From positions 69,237,753-69,301,752 of the forward strand of contig OZ026525.1 in NCBI GenBank assembly GCA_964019695.1: a stretch of 64,000 bases of DNA, in the 5' to 3' direction. The position numbers and the translations under genes were made by a program. The stretch is from Loripinus fragilis (taxonomy: Eukaryota > Mollusca > Bivalvia > Lucinida > Lucinidae). The notes beneath the pieces were generated by a model that saw only the letters and a program-made list of their open reading frames with translations, ran no database searches and was not told the DNA's origin. This document shows, one piece after another, positions 1-11,668 of the stretch (position 1 is its first letter; every line of letters starts with the position of its first letter).

Positions 1-257
1 GCTTTCGCCACCCCCATTAGCCTGTAACAGCCTGTTACATATGTTACTATAACAAGTTAAGAAAAAAAGATGAAATGAAAGTTTGAGCTACAGAAAGAAG
101 ACATTGGACTATCTAAGTATAAAAATTACTCCAAAGCTAAATAAAAACATTTTGAACAAAATTACAGCTTCCAATGGTGTTATATGCGTTATATAGATTA
201 AATTTACCTTTGAAAACGGTAATTGTGACCAATACCATTTACTTTTTCAACTGATCT
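1..257. other. AT-rich sequence, nothing recognised
   Basis: I see no coding similarity, RNA gene or repeat related to the rest of the window in this first segment. Confidence 0.5.
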
Positions 258-3200
258 GTGACGTAACGCACGGTGTTGCGACCAATTGTGATTTTTGCGT
301 TGTTGGTGAGTTCAAGCCTTTCTTAACTTTTTAGTGATGCCGTAAATATATCATGTTTGGTATGATTTTAAAGGTTAGAGTTTAAGCTACGTACTCATAC
401 ATTTTATTAAAATATGCTATGTATCAAGGGAACTTTACAAATCCGTTTGTTTTGCGATATGACGTTGAAAACGCTTGTCACACGTAACTGAGCTGTTTGA
501 TTTTCCAACCTAAAGCGATCGTAGGAGGAAGATGTTTTAACGTAAAACTGCCAAATTCTATCAAAACGACATTATTTTATTGTTATTTTTGACAGTCATG
601 CTAATATTCCAATGAGTTATCTTATGCTTGAGTAATATAAGATAAGTATTACAGCAACCATTCTGTCACAATTTAGAAAGAGTGAAGAGGTGGTACTTTT
701 GAGAGATATAATAAACGTATGAAAATATGATGCAAGAAAATAAAAAGTTGTGAAAAAAATACTTCTACCATGAAACACATATTCCTGCTCTCGATAGTTG
801 GAAATCTCAACAGGAAAAGAAAATAATTAATTTTACCCGTGTCTAGCGGAAAGTTCCAAAGTGTCAATTTTGGAAATTTATTGCGGGGGTGTACGTTTTA
901 AAGAGACTAAGTCTGCACCTATGAACATTTTTCGAAAAATTTTCTTTTCTTTTTAAATCATTTGTAAAAGCAGAATTAAGTTAAGTTTTCACAATAAATC
1001 TGTTCACTATAGCTGAAAATTGCATGGAAAAGTGAATTATCTTATAAAAATGGGTGGATTTTCTCTTGTTGGTAATTATTTGCGTCCCTCCAATAATTAT
1101 AGACAGTCAAGTTTTAACATAAATGCTGTTGTTTTGATACTGATAATTTATAAAGATTTACGAAATTGGTAAAATTTATACCTGAATTTTAGTTTTTTAC
1201 TTTGTTCTTGAAAAATAGAAACATTATTTCAAAAAAAAGAACATCAAAAGTTACAGACTATGCAGCTTTAAACAGTGGCTATTTTTAAGAGTTCTTATAA
1301 TCTGGTTCAGGAAATTAATTGAAAAAAATACTTCTTTCCTGGTTTATAGTTTGATGTCAAAACATAAATTGTAATCACACAAATGCAGAAACTGTCTTAA
1401 GAAGACTGTGTCTAGCAGAAATGTCCAAAGTTGTAACAATGACGTCCTTGGCGTAAAAATATTCAACGATTTGTGACGTCGCCGTTTTAAGAAATGCATT
1501 TTCAGTTTTTTTTATATTAATTTCACTTTTATTTTTGCAAACTTGTTGTCTAAAAATTATATACATGTACGCTACCGATATACAAAGCTACAACAAGTAT
1601 ATAGATTTGCACAATAAACATAGGCTTACTTCATACAGCAATAATGGAAAGAAAATTAAAATGCCAATTTTGCGGTGGTGCTAACATTTCAATGAAATTG
1701 GGAATCAAAATTTTTAATTGCATCAAACAAATCATAGATCAACTCTTAAACCAAGTGTGTATTTTTGAACATTTTATTGTAGCCTATAAGGTATTACTTC
1801 ATACATATCATTTTAAATCGGTTCTTGGCCTAAGCTAAGTTTTGTCTAAATTGCCGTCAATAATCTTTGGCATTTTTTTACTGGAATTGTTAACCCGCGA
1901 ACTAACAGAGTTGCAAATACTTTGGCCACACGCAATCTTCGTGCGCGCCAATGAAGAAATGTCCACGGAATAAAGGTTTAATAAATTATAAACGTTTTTG
2001 TTAAACCGATGAAACCAATGCCCCGCTCTCAAACAGCGCCCGTCGTTACACGATTAAATTAAATTAAATTGCAACAAAAATTCCCTTCTGGATTAGAAAT
2101 ACGTTCCGTTATACATGTACGAGGGCTGAGCAAAAAGTTCGTAGAATTTCTTCATAACTTGTTTATTTGAAGTCCCATTGTTTTTAGATTTTCACATGCG
2201 TAAATATGGTCTTATATCAATTTCCAAGTAAAGCTTCATAATTCTAAATCTACTTTAAATATCTTTTTTTAAACCTTAAAAAGTGCAGGGTCCACTACCC
2301 CGGAGCACGCCGTTAATTCACAGATGTTATGCTTTAAAAAATCATCAATTTTCAAAATTGTCTTATTCAAATCTACTGAAACTGTATCAACGTCAATAAT
2401 GGTGCCATTTAATATTCCATACTAAATTTCCGACGTCAATTTCGAAAAATAAAGGAATGGCGATAGTTCTTGTGAGCCCTATTGGGGCAAAATACAGCAA
2501 AATGTGGTTTTACGGGATGTGAAAGAAACTCGCACAGCGATAAAATTATTTTTCAATTTTTTATATTTGCCGACTGAAGCTATAATTTGTTACAAATAGC
2601 TGAGGAATCATCAGAAATGTAAAAACTGACAGTATTCAAGTGGCGTGAAGGTTTAAGCAATGAAGAAAGGCCTTTGCATAAGCCCAAGGAGTAGGCGTGC
2701 AAAGATAATAAGCGATTAACTTGTGTTGTGTATCTGCGACGACGTGAAAAAAGACCGCATGCAAACGTTCAGAGAGCTGTATAATCCTCGTATTAAAATG
2801 TAAGAACTATTTTTCATGATCTCTTGCACATGCATCATCTAATCCCACGATGGGGTGCAAAAATTATTGACATTTGAGGAACAGGAAAGAACGGTTAATG
2901 TGTGAAATTAGTTTTTGACAGCCAAATACGCACGAAGGTGATAGTTTCCTTAACATGATTGTCATGTGTGATGAAAATGGGCTTTGGCAGCTCGACTCAA
3001 AAATTAAGCAGCAATCTTAATATTAGAGCAGAAAGAGCTGTAAGAGTTCAGAGAGATTTAAGTTTAAAAAAGTGTGGATAAACATGGAATCTTGTTATGG
3101 CAAGCTGTAACCATGAGGATTACGGTCAACTCACAGTATTATGTAAAAAGGTTAAATTTATTCTATAAATTTCTGATCGACTAAAAATATAAATTAGTTT

Positions 3201-3690
3201 ACATTTAGATTTATTATTACCCCTAATCATGAGGTACATCTAATGTGCATACATACAGCAAAGACCATAAACATACGCTGATAGAGCGTCGTCATAACGT
3301 TAAAAATATTGTCAAATGACGTTATTGTCATGGCGTGCTCCGGGTACACTTTACATACTTTGTAGATAGATTCATAGCAACGAAAGTTTTCTAGCGATTT
3401 GTCTGAAACTTTCAAATTGTGTCAGGTTTGAATGGATCTTAAACATGCAAAAATTTGAGTGCAACAACACTAGAACTTTTGTTTTTATTAACAAATTCTA
3501 CGAACGTTTTGCTCAGCCCTCGTAGATTTTATTCATTCATAACTGGTTTAATATAATTATATGCGAGGAAAAGTGACATGTATAAAACCCGTCACAATTC
3601 GATAGACTTCAGTGATAATCGACGTTTTAACATTAAAATATACATAAAATGACGTTACGTTTTCTGGTCGCAACACCGTGCGCAACGTCC
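258..3690. mobile_element. Region bounded by a 25-bp inverted repeat pair
   Basis: A 25-bp sequence at 258-282 containing CACGGTGTTGCGACCA recurs as its reverse complement at 3666-3690 with two mismatches. The pair encloses about 3.4 kb, including a mariner-like element at 2118-3524. I infer an older TIR element or a split MITE. No target-site duplication or transposase belonging to the outer pair is visible. The 282-2117 part carries no recognisable gene. Confidence 0.45.
2118..3524 (+). mobile_element. Decayed mariner-like DNA transposon
   Basis: Terminal inverted repeats of about 30 bp start CGAGGGCTGAGCAAAA at 2120 and end at 3522, with one mismatch between the arms and flanking TA. The 1.4-kb length is right for mariner. 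Plus-strand fragments recall mariner transposase blocks: a segment like FKWREGLSNEE (about 2637-2670), an HDLLHMHHL-like helix (about 2817-2847), and FLNMIVMCDENG (about 2950-2985), which aligns with the first catalytic Asp region. Frameshifts and stops interrupt it, so it is non-functional. That this is a mariner is inferred from TIR form, TA target, size and these blocks. Confidence 0.8.
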
Positions 3691-4540
3691 TGTGTATTTC
3701 AAAATGTTTAATCTTGATTTGCTAACATACCCATTTGCCTTATAGAAAAAACAAGATTTGCTTTTCTATCTTAAATATAGTGTCTTAAAAGTGCTATTAA
3801 ACAACCCTAGCCATATTTTTAAAAAGCCAATTTTGATATATATTATTTCAGTAAAAATATGGGGAAATATCTGTTGCCGGTCGATATCTTACATTTTGGG
3901 ACTGCATTGCTAATTTAATAAAGAGTCACAGACCAAGATCAGAGAACCCACACTTTTAGAAGACAATTTCCCTGATTTTTCCCTGACCTATTTTAGATTT
4001 TCCCTGGTCAAAATGCTCCATAGTATAGCAACATACGCATACGTTTCACAGTCAGAATAAGCTCCCAATGTGTGCACATGTTTTTTTTATACATGATACA
4101 TGCACTTTTCCAATTATTTAATACTTTTAACTATTTCATTAAATGATAAAACGTGGGATAAAACCTAAAAGCTAAATCGTGCATATATCAATCGATGTAG
4201 CAACATTACTTTAATTTTTGAAAAGCTTTCTCACATGCCATCCATGTTTCGAGATGTTGCTTTTGATGAAGACAGTGAGAACATTGTGAGATGCTTGTCT
4301 GTCATTTTATTTCATTTATTTATTTATTTATTTATACAATATTTAAAGAGGTGTACACTTTTAGCTGAAATAGCCATTCTACCAAGTGGCCCTCTATAAC
4401 AAAACAACATATATCGAAGCATTAATTACAAATTGCACATGTTTTAAAAGGGTGCATGGATGCATTAAATAGTTCAAATACATCTTTAAAGCTTGAAATA
4501 GCACATTCATTGAAAATTATCTAATTTATAATTCGAATCT
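3691..4540. other. Intergenic, no gene seen
   Basis: AT-rich sequence. The only recognisable element is a short TTTA microsatellite at about 4308-4336. Confidence 0.5.
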
Positions 4541-4984
4541 AATACCGTCCGATCGGCGGAGACCCAATCGTTTTTGAGCCTTCGCACAGAACAACAAAAG
4601 CCCCGCTGATCACTCAAAAGTGAAAATAGCAGGAGGCAAGGCCCAGACCAAAAAACTAGTCTGTTGAGTAGCTTTTCAGTAGCATATCTGCACTAGAGAG
4701 GTTTGCGTTCCTCCTCAATTGAACGCCTGTGTGTCGGACTTCAGACTCTATGACGGTTCCGACTTAAAGACTTATCGATTGATGAGATGGTAGGAACCTG
4801 ATGATTTTGGCTGTGTTCAGGACCACCGGGGTTTGCCTGATATATTTCTTTTGCTCCTGTATTCAGTTTTATGTACTGTTGAGTCCTTATCTTTGCTTTA
4901 TCTCCTTTTCATATCTTGAAATATATGTCATAGGAGATAATGCATGGATAAATTAGAGGCCTTTCATACAGACCAAGCATCTAT
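4541..4984. other. Unclassified, less AT-rich segment
   Basis: Composition is more even than in the flanks and there is no long ORF. It directly precedes a duplicated dispersed repeat and may be a further part of it. I do not recognise a family. Confidence 0.3.
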
Positions 4985-5525
4985 GCGTCTTGGTCCACAT
5001 CTGAACTAAGCGTGTGGTTGGCGTCGTAAAACCGGTTTAAGCCCTCCTGTGAATTCCAAGGCAGTGATACTGTTGTGGATCGTTTTTGTTAAGTATGCTT
5101 CATGTTGGTGTGTGTTGTGCTGTCGTGTCTATTCCTTGCGGCCTTGTGGTCGCCTGCTGGGAAAGAGCTGACCTCTTGGCTGTCGTGTGTGTTGTGTTTT
5201 CTTGTGTTTTGTCACTTTCCCAAATGTGTCCTGGTCCACATCAGAATTAAGGGCGAGGTTGACGCCGTGAAACTGGTTTTAAGAGCTCCTGAAAATATTT
5301 TTACTGACCGTTCGTACGCGGTACTTCTGTTGTGGATCATTTGTGTTATTTTATGTCTTGTGTTTGTCATGTTTTCGCGTCTGTCCATTGCTGCCTTGTG
5401 GTCACCTGCTGGGAAAGGGCTGATCACTTGGCTCTTGTATGTGATGTTTATTGTGATTTTGTTACTTTCCCATTTGGTATCTTGGGTAAGGTGTGGTACT
5501 TGATTGTATCGATTCCTGATCTTTG
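4985..5525 (+). repeat. Dispersed repeat in two tandem copies (third copy at 36683)
   Basis: Two copies lie head to tail about 245 bp apart: the motif TGGTCCACATC occurs near 4991 and 5230, and CTGTTGTGGATC near 5079 and 5328. A third copy with the same ACTGACCGTTC and CTGCTGGGAAAG motifs interrupts a minisatellite at 36683-36945. Open frames across it are frameshifted relative to each other between copies, so I treat it as non-coding. Confidence 0.7.
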
Positions 5526-5802
5526 CTGTCTTTCTTACTTTGACACGTGGACAAACTATATTGAAGAAATATATATTGAACATATGAAGAGTTTTGATGA
5601 AAACATGCTGCGTGACTGTCGATTTGTTCATTGCAGAAAACCAAAAAGACAAGCAGATGGAGCATATATTCAGATTTCTCTCTAGCACAGCTATCACAAC
5701 TGATGAGGGATATCTTAGGCACTGGAGCAGAATCTAAATCTACTGATATCCATTAGGCAGTTCTCTTGACGAAGTTCCCGGATGTAAAACACAGGCTCCA
5801 GT

Positions 5803-5930
5803 AAACTCCCCGACAGCAATGTCTCCTCGAATAAATTCCAGAAGAATTTATTCGAAGAGCCATCGCTGCAGGGGAATTTGTATCCCACTGGAGTTGATGA
5901 CCCCCAGTGGACGCCACTGTTGGGGAGTTT
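5803..5930. mobile_element. Small TIR element ending AAACTCCCC/GGGGAGTTT
   Basis: Short inverted termini flank about 128 bp that contains an inner hairpin (GAATAAATTC / GAATTTATTC at about 5836-5863). The same termini with a similar CAGCRATGT motif bound an insertion in a SINE at 62309-62399, which shows that this is a mobile family. Confidence 0.65.
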
Positions 5931-5981
5931 GAGTCGGATATTGAGGATAGCGATCTACCTAGGCTAGATGATTCTGGTTAA

Positions 5982-6057
5982 GCTTCAATATGTCAAGGCG
6001 TATGGAACGTTTGCGGTGTGCTAATGTGGCACCATTAGCTGTTCCATACGCTTCAAC
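5982..6057. repeat. Hairpin with GCGTATGGAAC arms
   Basis: Inverted arms AAGGCGTATGGAAC (5995-6008) and GTTCCATACGCTT (6041-6053) flank a loop of about 32 bp just upstream of the P450 fragment. Confidence 0.55.
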
Positions 6058-6138
6058 ACCAGAGTGACGTTTTCTTCGTAGGTTTTATGATTCCACATAA
6101 GTATTTGATTATATTTTACTTGAATTCTGTTCTAAAAG

Positions 6139-6437
6139 ATCCTGAATTATTTGAAAACCCCAAAGAATTTAATCCAGGCCGATTCTTAGACTCAGCTGGT
6201 GATCTTGTAAAACCAAAGGAATTAATACCATTCGTGTTAGGTCGCCATGTGTGTCTTTGTGAAGCTTTGGCAGAAAAGCAGTTGTTTCTTTTCTCAACAA
6301 CAATAATAAAACAGTTTGACTTTATTTTTGCAGATGATGACCCTCAGCCGAGTCTCGAGGGAACACTTGGTATTTATTTTCTCCTCAACCTTACAAAGTT
6401 TCCATGGTGGAGCGAAAATCAATTTGATCGAGTCTGA
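6139..6437 (+). pseudogene. Cytochrome P450 last exon, CYP2-like, degenerate
   Basis: After an acceptor-like CTAAAAG at 6132-6138, an open frame of about 99 codons runs to TGA at 6435-6437. It begins with the P450 pattern DPELFENPKEFNPGRF (the region before the heme loop) and continues through the heme loop, read as FVLGRHVCLCEALA. The family consensus F-x-x-G-x-R-x-C-x-G keeps the Phe, the first Gly and the heme-ligand Cys, but the Arg is replaced by His and the last Gly by Cys. The C-terminal tail after PSLEG lacks the usual proline-rich strand. No other P450 exon was found within 6 kb upstream, so I read this as an orphan duplicated exon or pseudogene. Upstream exons outside the window or far upstream cannot be excluded. 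Confidence 0.8.
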
Positions 6438-6624
6438 AATGGATATAGTATCCACTATATAGTAAATTTTATTATACCAGTGCATCATTTTTAAACCCAC
6501 TTGTGAAAGCATGGTGCGTCCCTGTGACTTGTAGATTATAATCTGTGTTGAAAACAGATAGATGTTACTATTATAGCCCTGTTTTGAAAAAGTGGGGCTA
6601 TACTGAATTTGAGTTGTTCATCGT

Positions 6625-7510
6625 AATTTCATTTCCGCTCAATATCTTGCGAACAAGTGGACAGAATTTTACCAAAGTTTGCATACGCATTGATACTGAC
6701 AAGATCAAGCTTGGGATTGCTACACATCATGTTTCGCACATTTGTAATAGAGTTATGGTCCTTGACAGATGTAAAATTTCTTTCAGAATGTTGTTTCTGC
6801 TCAATATCTTGAGAACAAATCGATAGAATTTGACCAAATTTTGTATGCGCATTGATATTAACAAGATCTGGATTGGCAATGTTACCTGTCATTTTTTCGC
6901 TAATTTGTAACAAATATGGCTCTTGATTGCTGTCAAGTTTTCATCCCCGCTTAATATCTTGAGAACAAAATGATAGATTTTCACCAAATTTTATATATGC
7001 ATTTATATTGACAAGATCTACGTTATGACTGCTACGCATCATTTTTAGCTAATGTGTAACAGAGTTATGGCCCTTGATTGATATGATGTCAGTTTTCACT
7101 CAATATCCACAAATGGACAGAATTTCACCAAATTTTATACGCATTTATCTTAATAAGATCTAGGTTGGGATTTTTACTCGTCATTTTTTCTCATTTGTAC
7201 CAGAGTTATGGCGCTTGATTGATGTCAGAATTTCGTTTCCGCTAATTATCTTTAGAACAAATGGATAGAGATTTGACCAAACTCTACATACGCTTTGCTA
7301 TTTACAAGATTTTGGTTGGGATTGTTACCTGTCATTTTTTTTAATTTGTAACAGATTTATGACCCTTAGTTGATATCAGAATTTCTATATCTTGTGACCA
7401 AATGGATAGAATTTCATCAAATTTTATATATGCATTTATGTTTGCAAGATCTAGGTTGGAATTGTTACCAGTCATTTTCCACTTTGTAACACATTTATGG
7501 CCCTCAATTG
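6625..7510. repeat. Tandem repeat, about 141-160-bp units, ~6 copies
   Basis: A marker phrase like TTATGGCCCTTGATTGAT recurs near 6752, 6912, 7063, 7203, 7348 and 7494, each followed by an AGAACAAATGGATAG-like block. Units are diverged by substitutions and small indels. This type of repeat is common in bivalve genomes. Short ORFs in it are chance. Confidence 0.85.
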
Positions 7511-7512
7511 AC

Positions 7513-7543
7513 AAGAGAGAGAGAGCGAGAGAGAGAGAGAGAG
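7513..7543. repeat. GA microsatellite
   Basis: A (GA)n run with one CG interruption at the end of the preceding tandem array. Confidence 0.9.
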
Positions 7544-7984
7544 TTTGTATGTCCAAACAACCAAACAAAACAATACTGGCATGAGGATATGTTGATAAGA
7601 AAATATTAACAATTTTATGCTCCAAAATTTTGTTTATCTCAACGTATGTGTCTCCAGTCTATTATGGCAATACATCTACACGTTCAAGACAATGGTGCAC
7701 ACAAGCAATTTTGGGCTGCCAATTTATGTCCAACAGTGACCTTCAAAAATAGGCCAATGTCACCACATCCAGCCCAACTCTTCATCATGCTACAATGTTA
7801 TATACAGGCATATTTGATTAAAATCTGCCAACTTGTTCTTGAGATATCACGGACAGTCACGCTGATGCCATCCCACCAATACCAAAGCATCAAAGGGATC
7901 CACATCCATGTCCCTTCAAATAGGGGAACCAGGCCTTCTGATCAGAGTGCATAATTGAAAAAGTTTACTTATTCTTCCACAAAA

Positions 7985-8050
7985 ACATATAATGTGTGTA
8001 CTCAAAAGAACCGTCTCCATGAGACGGTTCTTTTGAGCACCCAAAACATA
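7985..8050. repeat. Hairpin family D, copy 1
   Basis: Stem ACTCAAAAGAACCGTCTC and its complement, separated by a 4-nt loop, within CATATGTT-like flanks. Thirteen full or half copies occur in the window. Confidence 0.85.
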
Positions 8051-8299
8051 TGTTTAAATTGATAGGTGAGAAAATAAATACGATTTTACGCTAAAAAATT
8101 TGGTTAACTGGACCTATGAAGAACATAAATAGCTGACCATAAAGAGTACAAAATAAGTGAGCACATAAAATGTTTTATTTCAACAAAAATATCCATATCA
8201 TTAAATCTATATCATATAAAAATTATATTTGTTTCATAAATATTATATCAAATTACAACTACAATCACACTTACAATCAATTACAACTACATAACAAGT

Positions 8300-8521
8300 A
8301 ATCGAAAAATGAAACTCTTCTGATACATTTGAGTCATGTGATGAGAAACCTGCCTTCAAAATGTTCAGTTTGCTGCAAGGTTTTAAACAAGAAAGTAACC
8401 CTGATTCACTTGAAAACTGGCCTTACCCCTTGTGACCCCTAGGTGGGGCATTTTTGGCCCCATAGCCATAATTGTAACAAATTTAAAAGATGTCCACTAG
8501 GTAATGCTACATACTAACTAT
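8300..8521. repeat. Dispersed repeat, left part, split by an insertion
   Basis: A GTGACCCCTAGG...GGCCCC...GGTAATGCTAC block matches the tandem block at 41700-42060. It is cut at TACTAACTAT (8512-8521), and the remainder resumes at 9795. Confidence 0.65.
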
Positions 8522-8564
8522 TATAGCTGTAACGATATGCCAAAAGCAAAATGTGATATATAAA

Positions 8565-8702
8565 TATTACATTCCCTGAGAGGGTGATAGTCAACAATAT
8601 CATCCTGAGGAATGTGATTATCAACCCAGGCCCAGCCGAGGTTGATAATCATATTTCGAGGGATGATATTTTCGACTGTCACCCTCTCAGGGGATGTAAT
8701 AT
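8565..8702. repeat. Long hairpin (about 63-bp arms)
   Basis: ATTACATTCCCTGAGAGGGT at 8566 pairs with ACCCTCTCAGGGGATGTAAT ending at 8700, and pairing continues inward to GGTTGATAATCA at about 8640. It is probably a palindromic MITE nested in the 8522-9794 element. Confidence 0.75.
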
Positions 8703-9188
8703 CTATTTTATTATACCGAACAGAACATTAGATCCTTTATTTTCTACCGTTTGTTTTCTCTTAGACTTACCATGGTGAGGGGAGTTCCAAAGGGAATACA
8801 TGAATGAAAGATATATTTTCACAAATATGGTTCTGTTTTTAACAGTTTGAATGCTCGAACTGATCAATGACGTTCGGTTAAATAGATTACGTCATAAAAA
8901 CTGATGACGTCAAACTTCACACCAAGCAGCATCATTTAAATGGAGATACTTTACCGTATGCGATTTTGATGCAAACTAGAAAATTTCGCCTAATCCACTC
9001 AAATTTGGTCTCAACATGTTCCGCTCATCCTAACTAAGAAAACGAGCACCCACACTTTATGTTTCTGACCATGAAAAACAAAGTAATTGGGAGTTGAAAG
9101 TTGCCAAAATCATGCCTCATGTCTGCCATTGCTGTAGACAGTATCCTGACGTGAAAGAACCGTACGCGCATTGCCGTTGCGCACCAGG

Positions 9189-9291
9189 CGAACAACTGAT
9201 ATTTTACAATATCACCCGCTGCTATGGCAAACGAGTGACAGTATTCGCCGCCGCTATAGCAGCGGGTGATATTATAAAATATCAGTCGTTC
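9189..9291. repeat. Hairpin (about 37-bp arms)
   Basis: CGAACAACTGATATTTTA at 9189 pairs with TAAAATATCAGTCGTTCG ending at 9291, and the inner halves ATCACCCGCTGCTAT / ATAGCAGCGGGTGAT also pair. It is a separate nested palindrome. Confidence 0.75.
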
Positions 9292-9804
9292 GTCTATGGA
9301 AGTTTTGTATGGGGAAATCACGTGAGGTATAATAATGCAATATATGAAGAACATATTGCGATTTTACCACAATATATTGTTTATTATATTTAGCCATTAT
9401 TCTAAGCACTACTTGTCATAAAAATACTAAGATGCAAAAAGCTAAAGTTTTAAGATATGAAATAAATTCAAGCACCTTATCAACAATCTTTTATGCTTTG
9501 AAAATTAGTGAGAGCATTGAAAGGGCAGATGGATAATAGTAGTAAACAGCTAGCAGCCAGCAAATTTTAAACTTATATTTCCACCGTTTTGGTACCTTTC
9601 CAATAAAATTTATTTAAAGAGTTTTTAAGACTTTTCTCTGACTTTTGAATGGAAAAACACCAAATATTTCACTTTCTTATTGTCCTAGTTATAATAACCA
9701 TAATATATTGCGATATGTTTTTCGTACCAATATATTGAACCTTTCCAGACTCATATTGCAATACACCTGCATATAAGGTTTATCGTTACAGCTCTACTAA
9801 CTAT

Positions 9805-9960
9805 CAAGGATCTAGATTTCTGGTTTCAGACAAGAATAACTTTTTATATTTCCCTTGTAAGTCAATGTAAAACATGTGAACCCCAGGATGGGGCCATTCT
9901 TGATCACAGAACCACAATTTCAACAAACATGGTAGAGTACCAATAGCGTTAAAAATACCT
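9805..9960. repeat. Dispersed repeat, right part
   Basis: Continuation of the block cut at 8521. ATCAAGG..TTTCAGACAAG and AACATGTGAACCCC match the units at 41700-42060. Confidence 0.6.
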
Positions 9961-10099
9961 ACACAAATCTGAAAATTTTACACCATTGAGCATTAGTTTA
10001 TTAACAAGAGAGCCCTGAATAAATGTACATACAATTTTCAACTCTTTGCATGCCGGTAATTTTGCAACATGCTTGTGTTGTTGTCTGCTGACTTTTTTC

Positions 10100-10235
10100 A
10101 AAATTAACTTTTTCAAAAAAAGTCTTTCAGAAACACTATCAGAGTGTCGAACATTTGGATCCAGATGAGGACCAACATTCATCTGGGTCCAAAGTGTTTG
10201 CAAAGGTTATCAGCAGATGACACTAGTCGCCGCTA
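10100..10235. repeat. Hairpin family E, copy 1
   Basis: TTTGGATCCAGATGA pairs imperfectly with TCATCTGGGTCCAAA, followed by GTGTTTGCAAAGG and the flank CAGCAGATGACACTAG that recurs beside other copies. Confidence 0.7.
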
Positions 10236-10313
10236 GCAAGGTAAGAGTTAACAAGTAAGCCCTGAAAAACTGTACACACAATTTTTAAGTGTTAAGAAAA
10301 TAGCACTTACAAA

Positions 10314-10552
10314 TGAGCCGCATCATGTGATTTCCAACAATGTGGCATTTTGACTTGAATAGACTCAGACGAGCCTGTGCAGCCTCTTATTAAGGTTAGA
10401 AACTCCAAATGGTGTTCAGTCAGTAGCTTGACAATCATAGAATATTCAAGCGATTAGCAAAGGCTCTGATCAGACTGTGCGCATGCGCAGGCTGGTCTGA
10501 GCCTTTGATGGTCGCACATACCACATTGTTGGAAACCACATGTTGCGGCTCA
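10314..10552. mobile_element. MITE family A, copy 1
   Basis: About 240 bp with TIRs TGAGCCG..TTTCCAACAATGTGG and CCACATTGTTGGAAA..CGGCTCA, plus an inner inverted repeat around GCGCATGCGCAGGCTG. Seven copies occur in the window. Confidence 0.85.
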
Positions 10553-10586
10553 AATCATTTTGCATTGATTCTAGATTAACAAAATA

Positions 10587-10793
10587 CAGTGAAACCTGTC
10601 TTAAGCGACCACTCAAAACTAGACAAAACAAAGGTCTTACAGACAAATGGTAGCTTAATAAAGGTCGAAAGTATTGCAGAATTCTCTCTTGGAGCATTCT
10701 GCAATACTTTTGACCTGCATTAAGTGATAATTTGCCTTGAAAACCAATTTTAGGTCTTCTTTTTGAGTGGCCGCTTAAGGCAGGTTCACTTTA
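10587..10793. mobile_element. MITE family B, copy 1 (Tigger/pogo-like ends)
   Basis: Palindromic element with ends CAGTGAAACCTGTCTTAAG and its complement, an inner palindrome GAATTCTC..GGAGCATTC, and TA at the outer edge. CAGT ends with TA targets are typical of pogo/Tigger MITEs; that assignment is inferred. Confidence 0.75.
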
Positions 10794-10951
10794 AGCCCTG
10801 GATAACAGTACAAACAATTTTTAAGTGTAAAGAAAATAGCACTTACAGCTCATTTTGCATTGATTCTGGATTAACAAAATAATATAATTGAGTGACAGCA
10901 TGAAATAAACAACAAGATGTGCACCTACCGATTGTTAAGACCAGCCTGGGA

Positions 10952-11150
10952 TGAGCCGGAGACACAGTGGTAGAAAGTTAGATTTCAGACCGAGGGGTTG
11001 GTGGTATGAGCCTCACTGGAGACATTCAATTGTGTCCTTGAGCAAGACGCTTTCACCATTGCTCAGTATTGGCTCAGTACAGAGAAAAAGTCCTGACACG
11101 ACTGAAATATTGCTGACTGAGATGCAAAAAATCACCTCAAACGACCAAAG
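10952..11150 (+). mobile_element. tRNA-derived SINE, degenerate
   Basis: An A-box-like ACACAGTGGTAGAAAG is followed by GAGCCTCACTGGAGAC, GTCCTTGAGCAAGACGC and a diverged body. Same family as the cleaner copies at 32971 and 44275. Confidence 0.7.
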
Positions 11151-11542
11151 ACCAGCCTGGGTATTGGATAATCTGATCATAGACTTTGTTATTACCCAAC
11201 CTACTATATACAGAGTAATTAGGACTTTTGACTGTTTAACACCTTTTCCATCAGTGCAAGATTGATCAAGTTCAGATTAACTGTTTCCTGAGACAACATT
11301 TCAGTTTTACCAGTCACATGAAAAACTGAGAATAATTTCATTTCAATTACAAGCATTTTGCTTTAAAGCTGGATAATAAAATGACTATCTCATACCTTCT
11401 CATGCAACAGTCAAAACTAGGTTTTGACTGTTGCACAGAAAAGTATGAAAAAGTTTATACTGTCTGCATGGAAGAGGCTTGGTTCCTCACTGACAATTTT
11501 AGTTTTTGTTTCAACAATTTTTCCAGTAATGTTGGAGCATCT

Positions 11543-11668
11543 TCCTGGATTGAACCAGTACTAAGCAGAGGATCAAATGTCTTGCTCAAGGGCACAACAC
11601 AGTGTCTCCAGTGAGTATCGAACTAGCAGCCCTTCTATCCCAAGTCACATATTCTACCACTGAGACAA
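11543..11668 (-). mobile_element. tRNA-derived SINE, partial
   Basis: Reverse-complement SINE. TTGAACCAGTACTAAGC, TTGCTCAAGGGCACAACA and TCTACCACTGAGAC match the family body and head. The 3' end is missing. Confidence 0.7.

Larger units (their letters stand above)
8522..9794. mobile_element. hAT-like TIR element inserted in a repeat
   Basis: Termini AGCTGTAACGATA (8525-8537) and TATCGTTACAGCT (9781-9793) are inverted repeats. The flanks duplicate TACTAACTAT (8512-8521 and 9795-9804), so 1273 bp were inserted into the dispersed repeat. The terminal sequence resembles hAT-type ends. A 10-bp duplication is longer than the 8 bp expected for hAT, so the exact borders may be off by a base or two. 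No transposase is readable, and two large hairpins lie inside. Confidence 0.65.

Noticed and set aside
5102..5697. Overlapping ORFs of 117-161 codons
   Set aside because: They lie in a tandemly duplicated dispersed repeat. Related copies at 5270 and 36683 use different frames in the middle, so there is no coding conservation.
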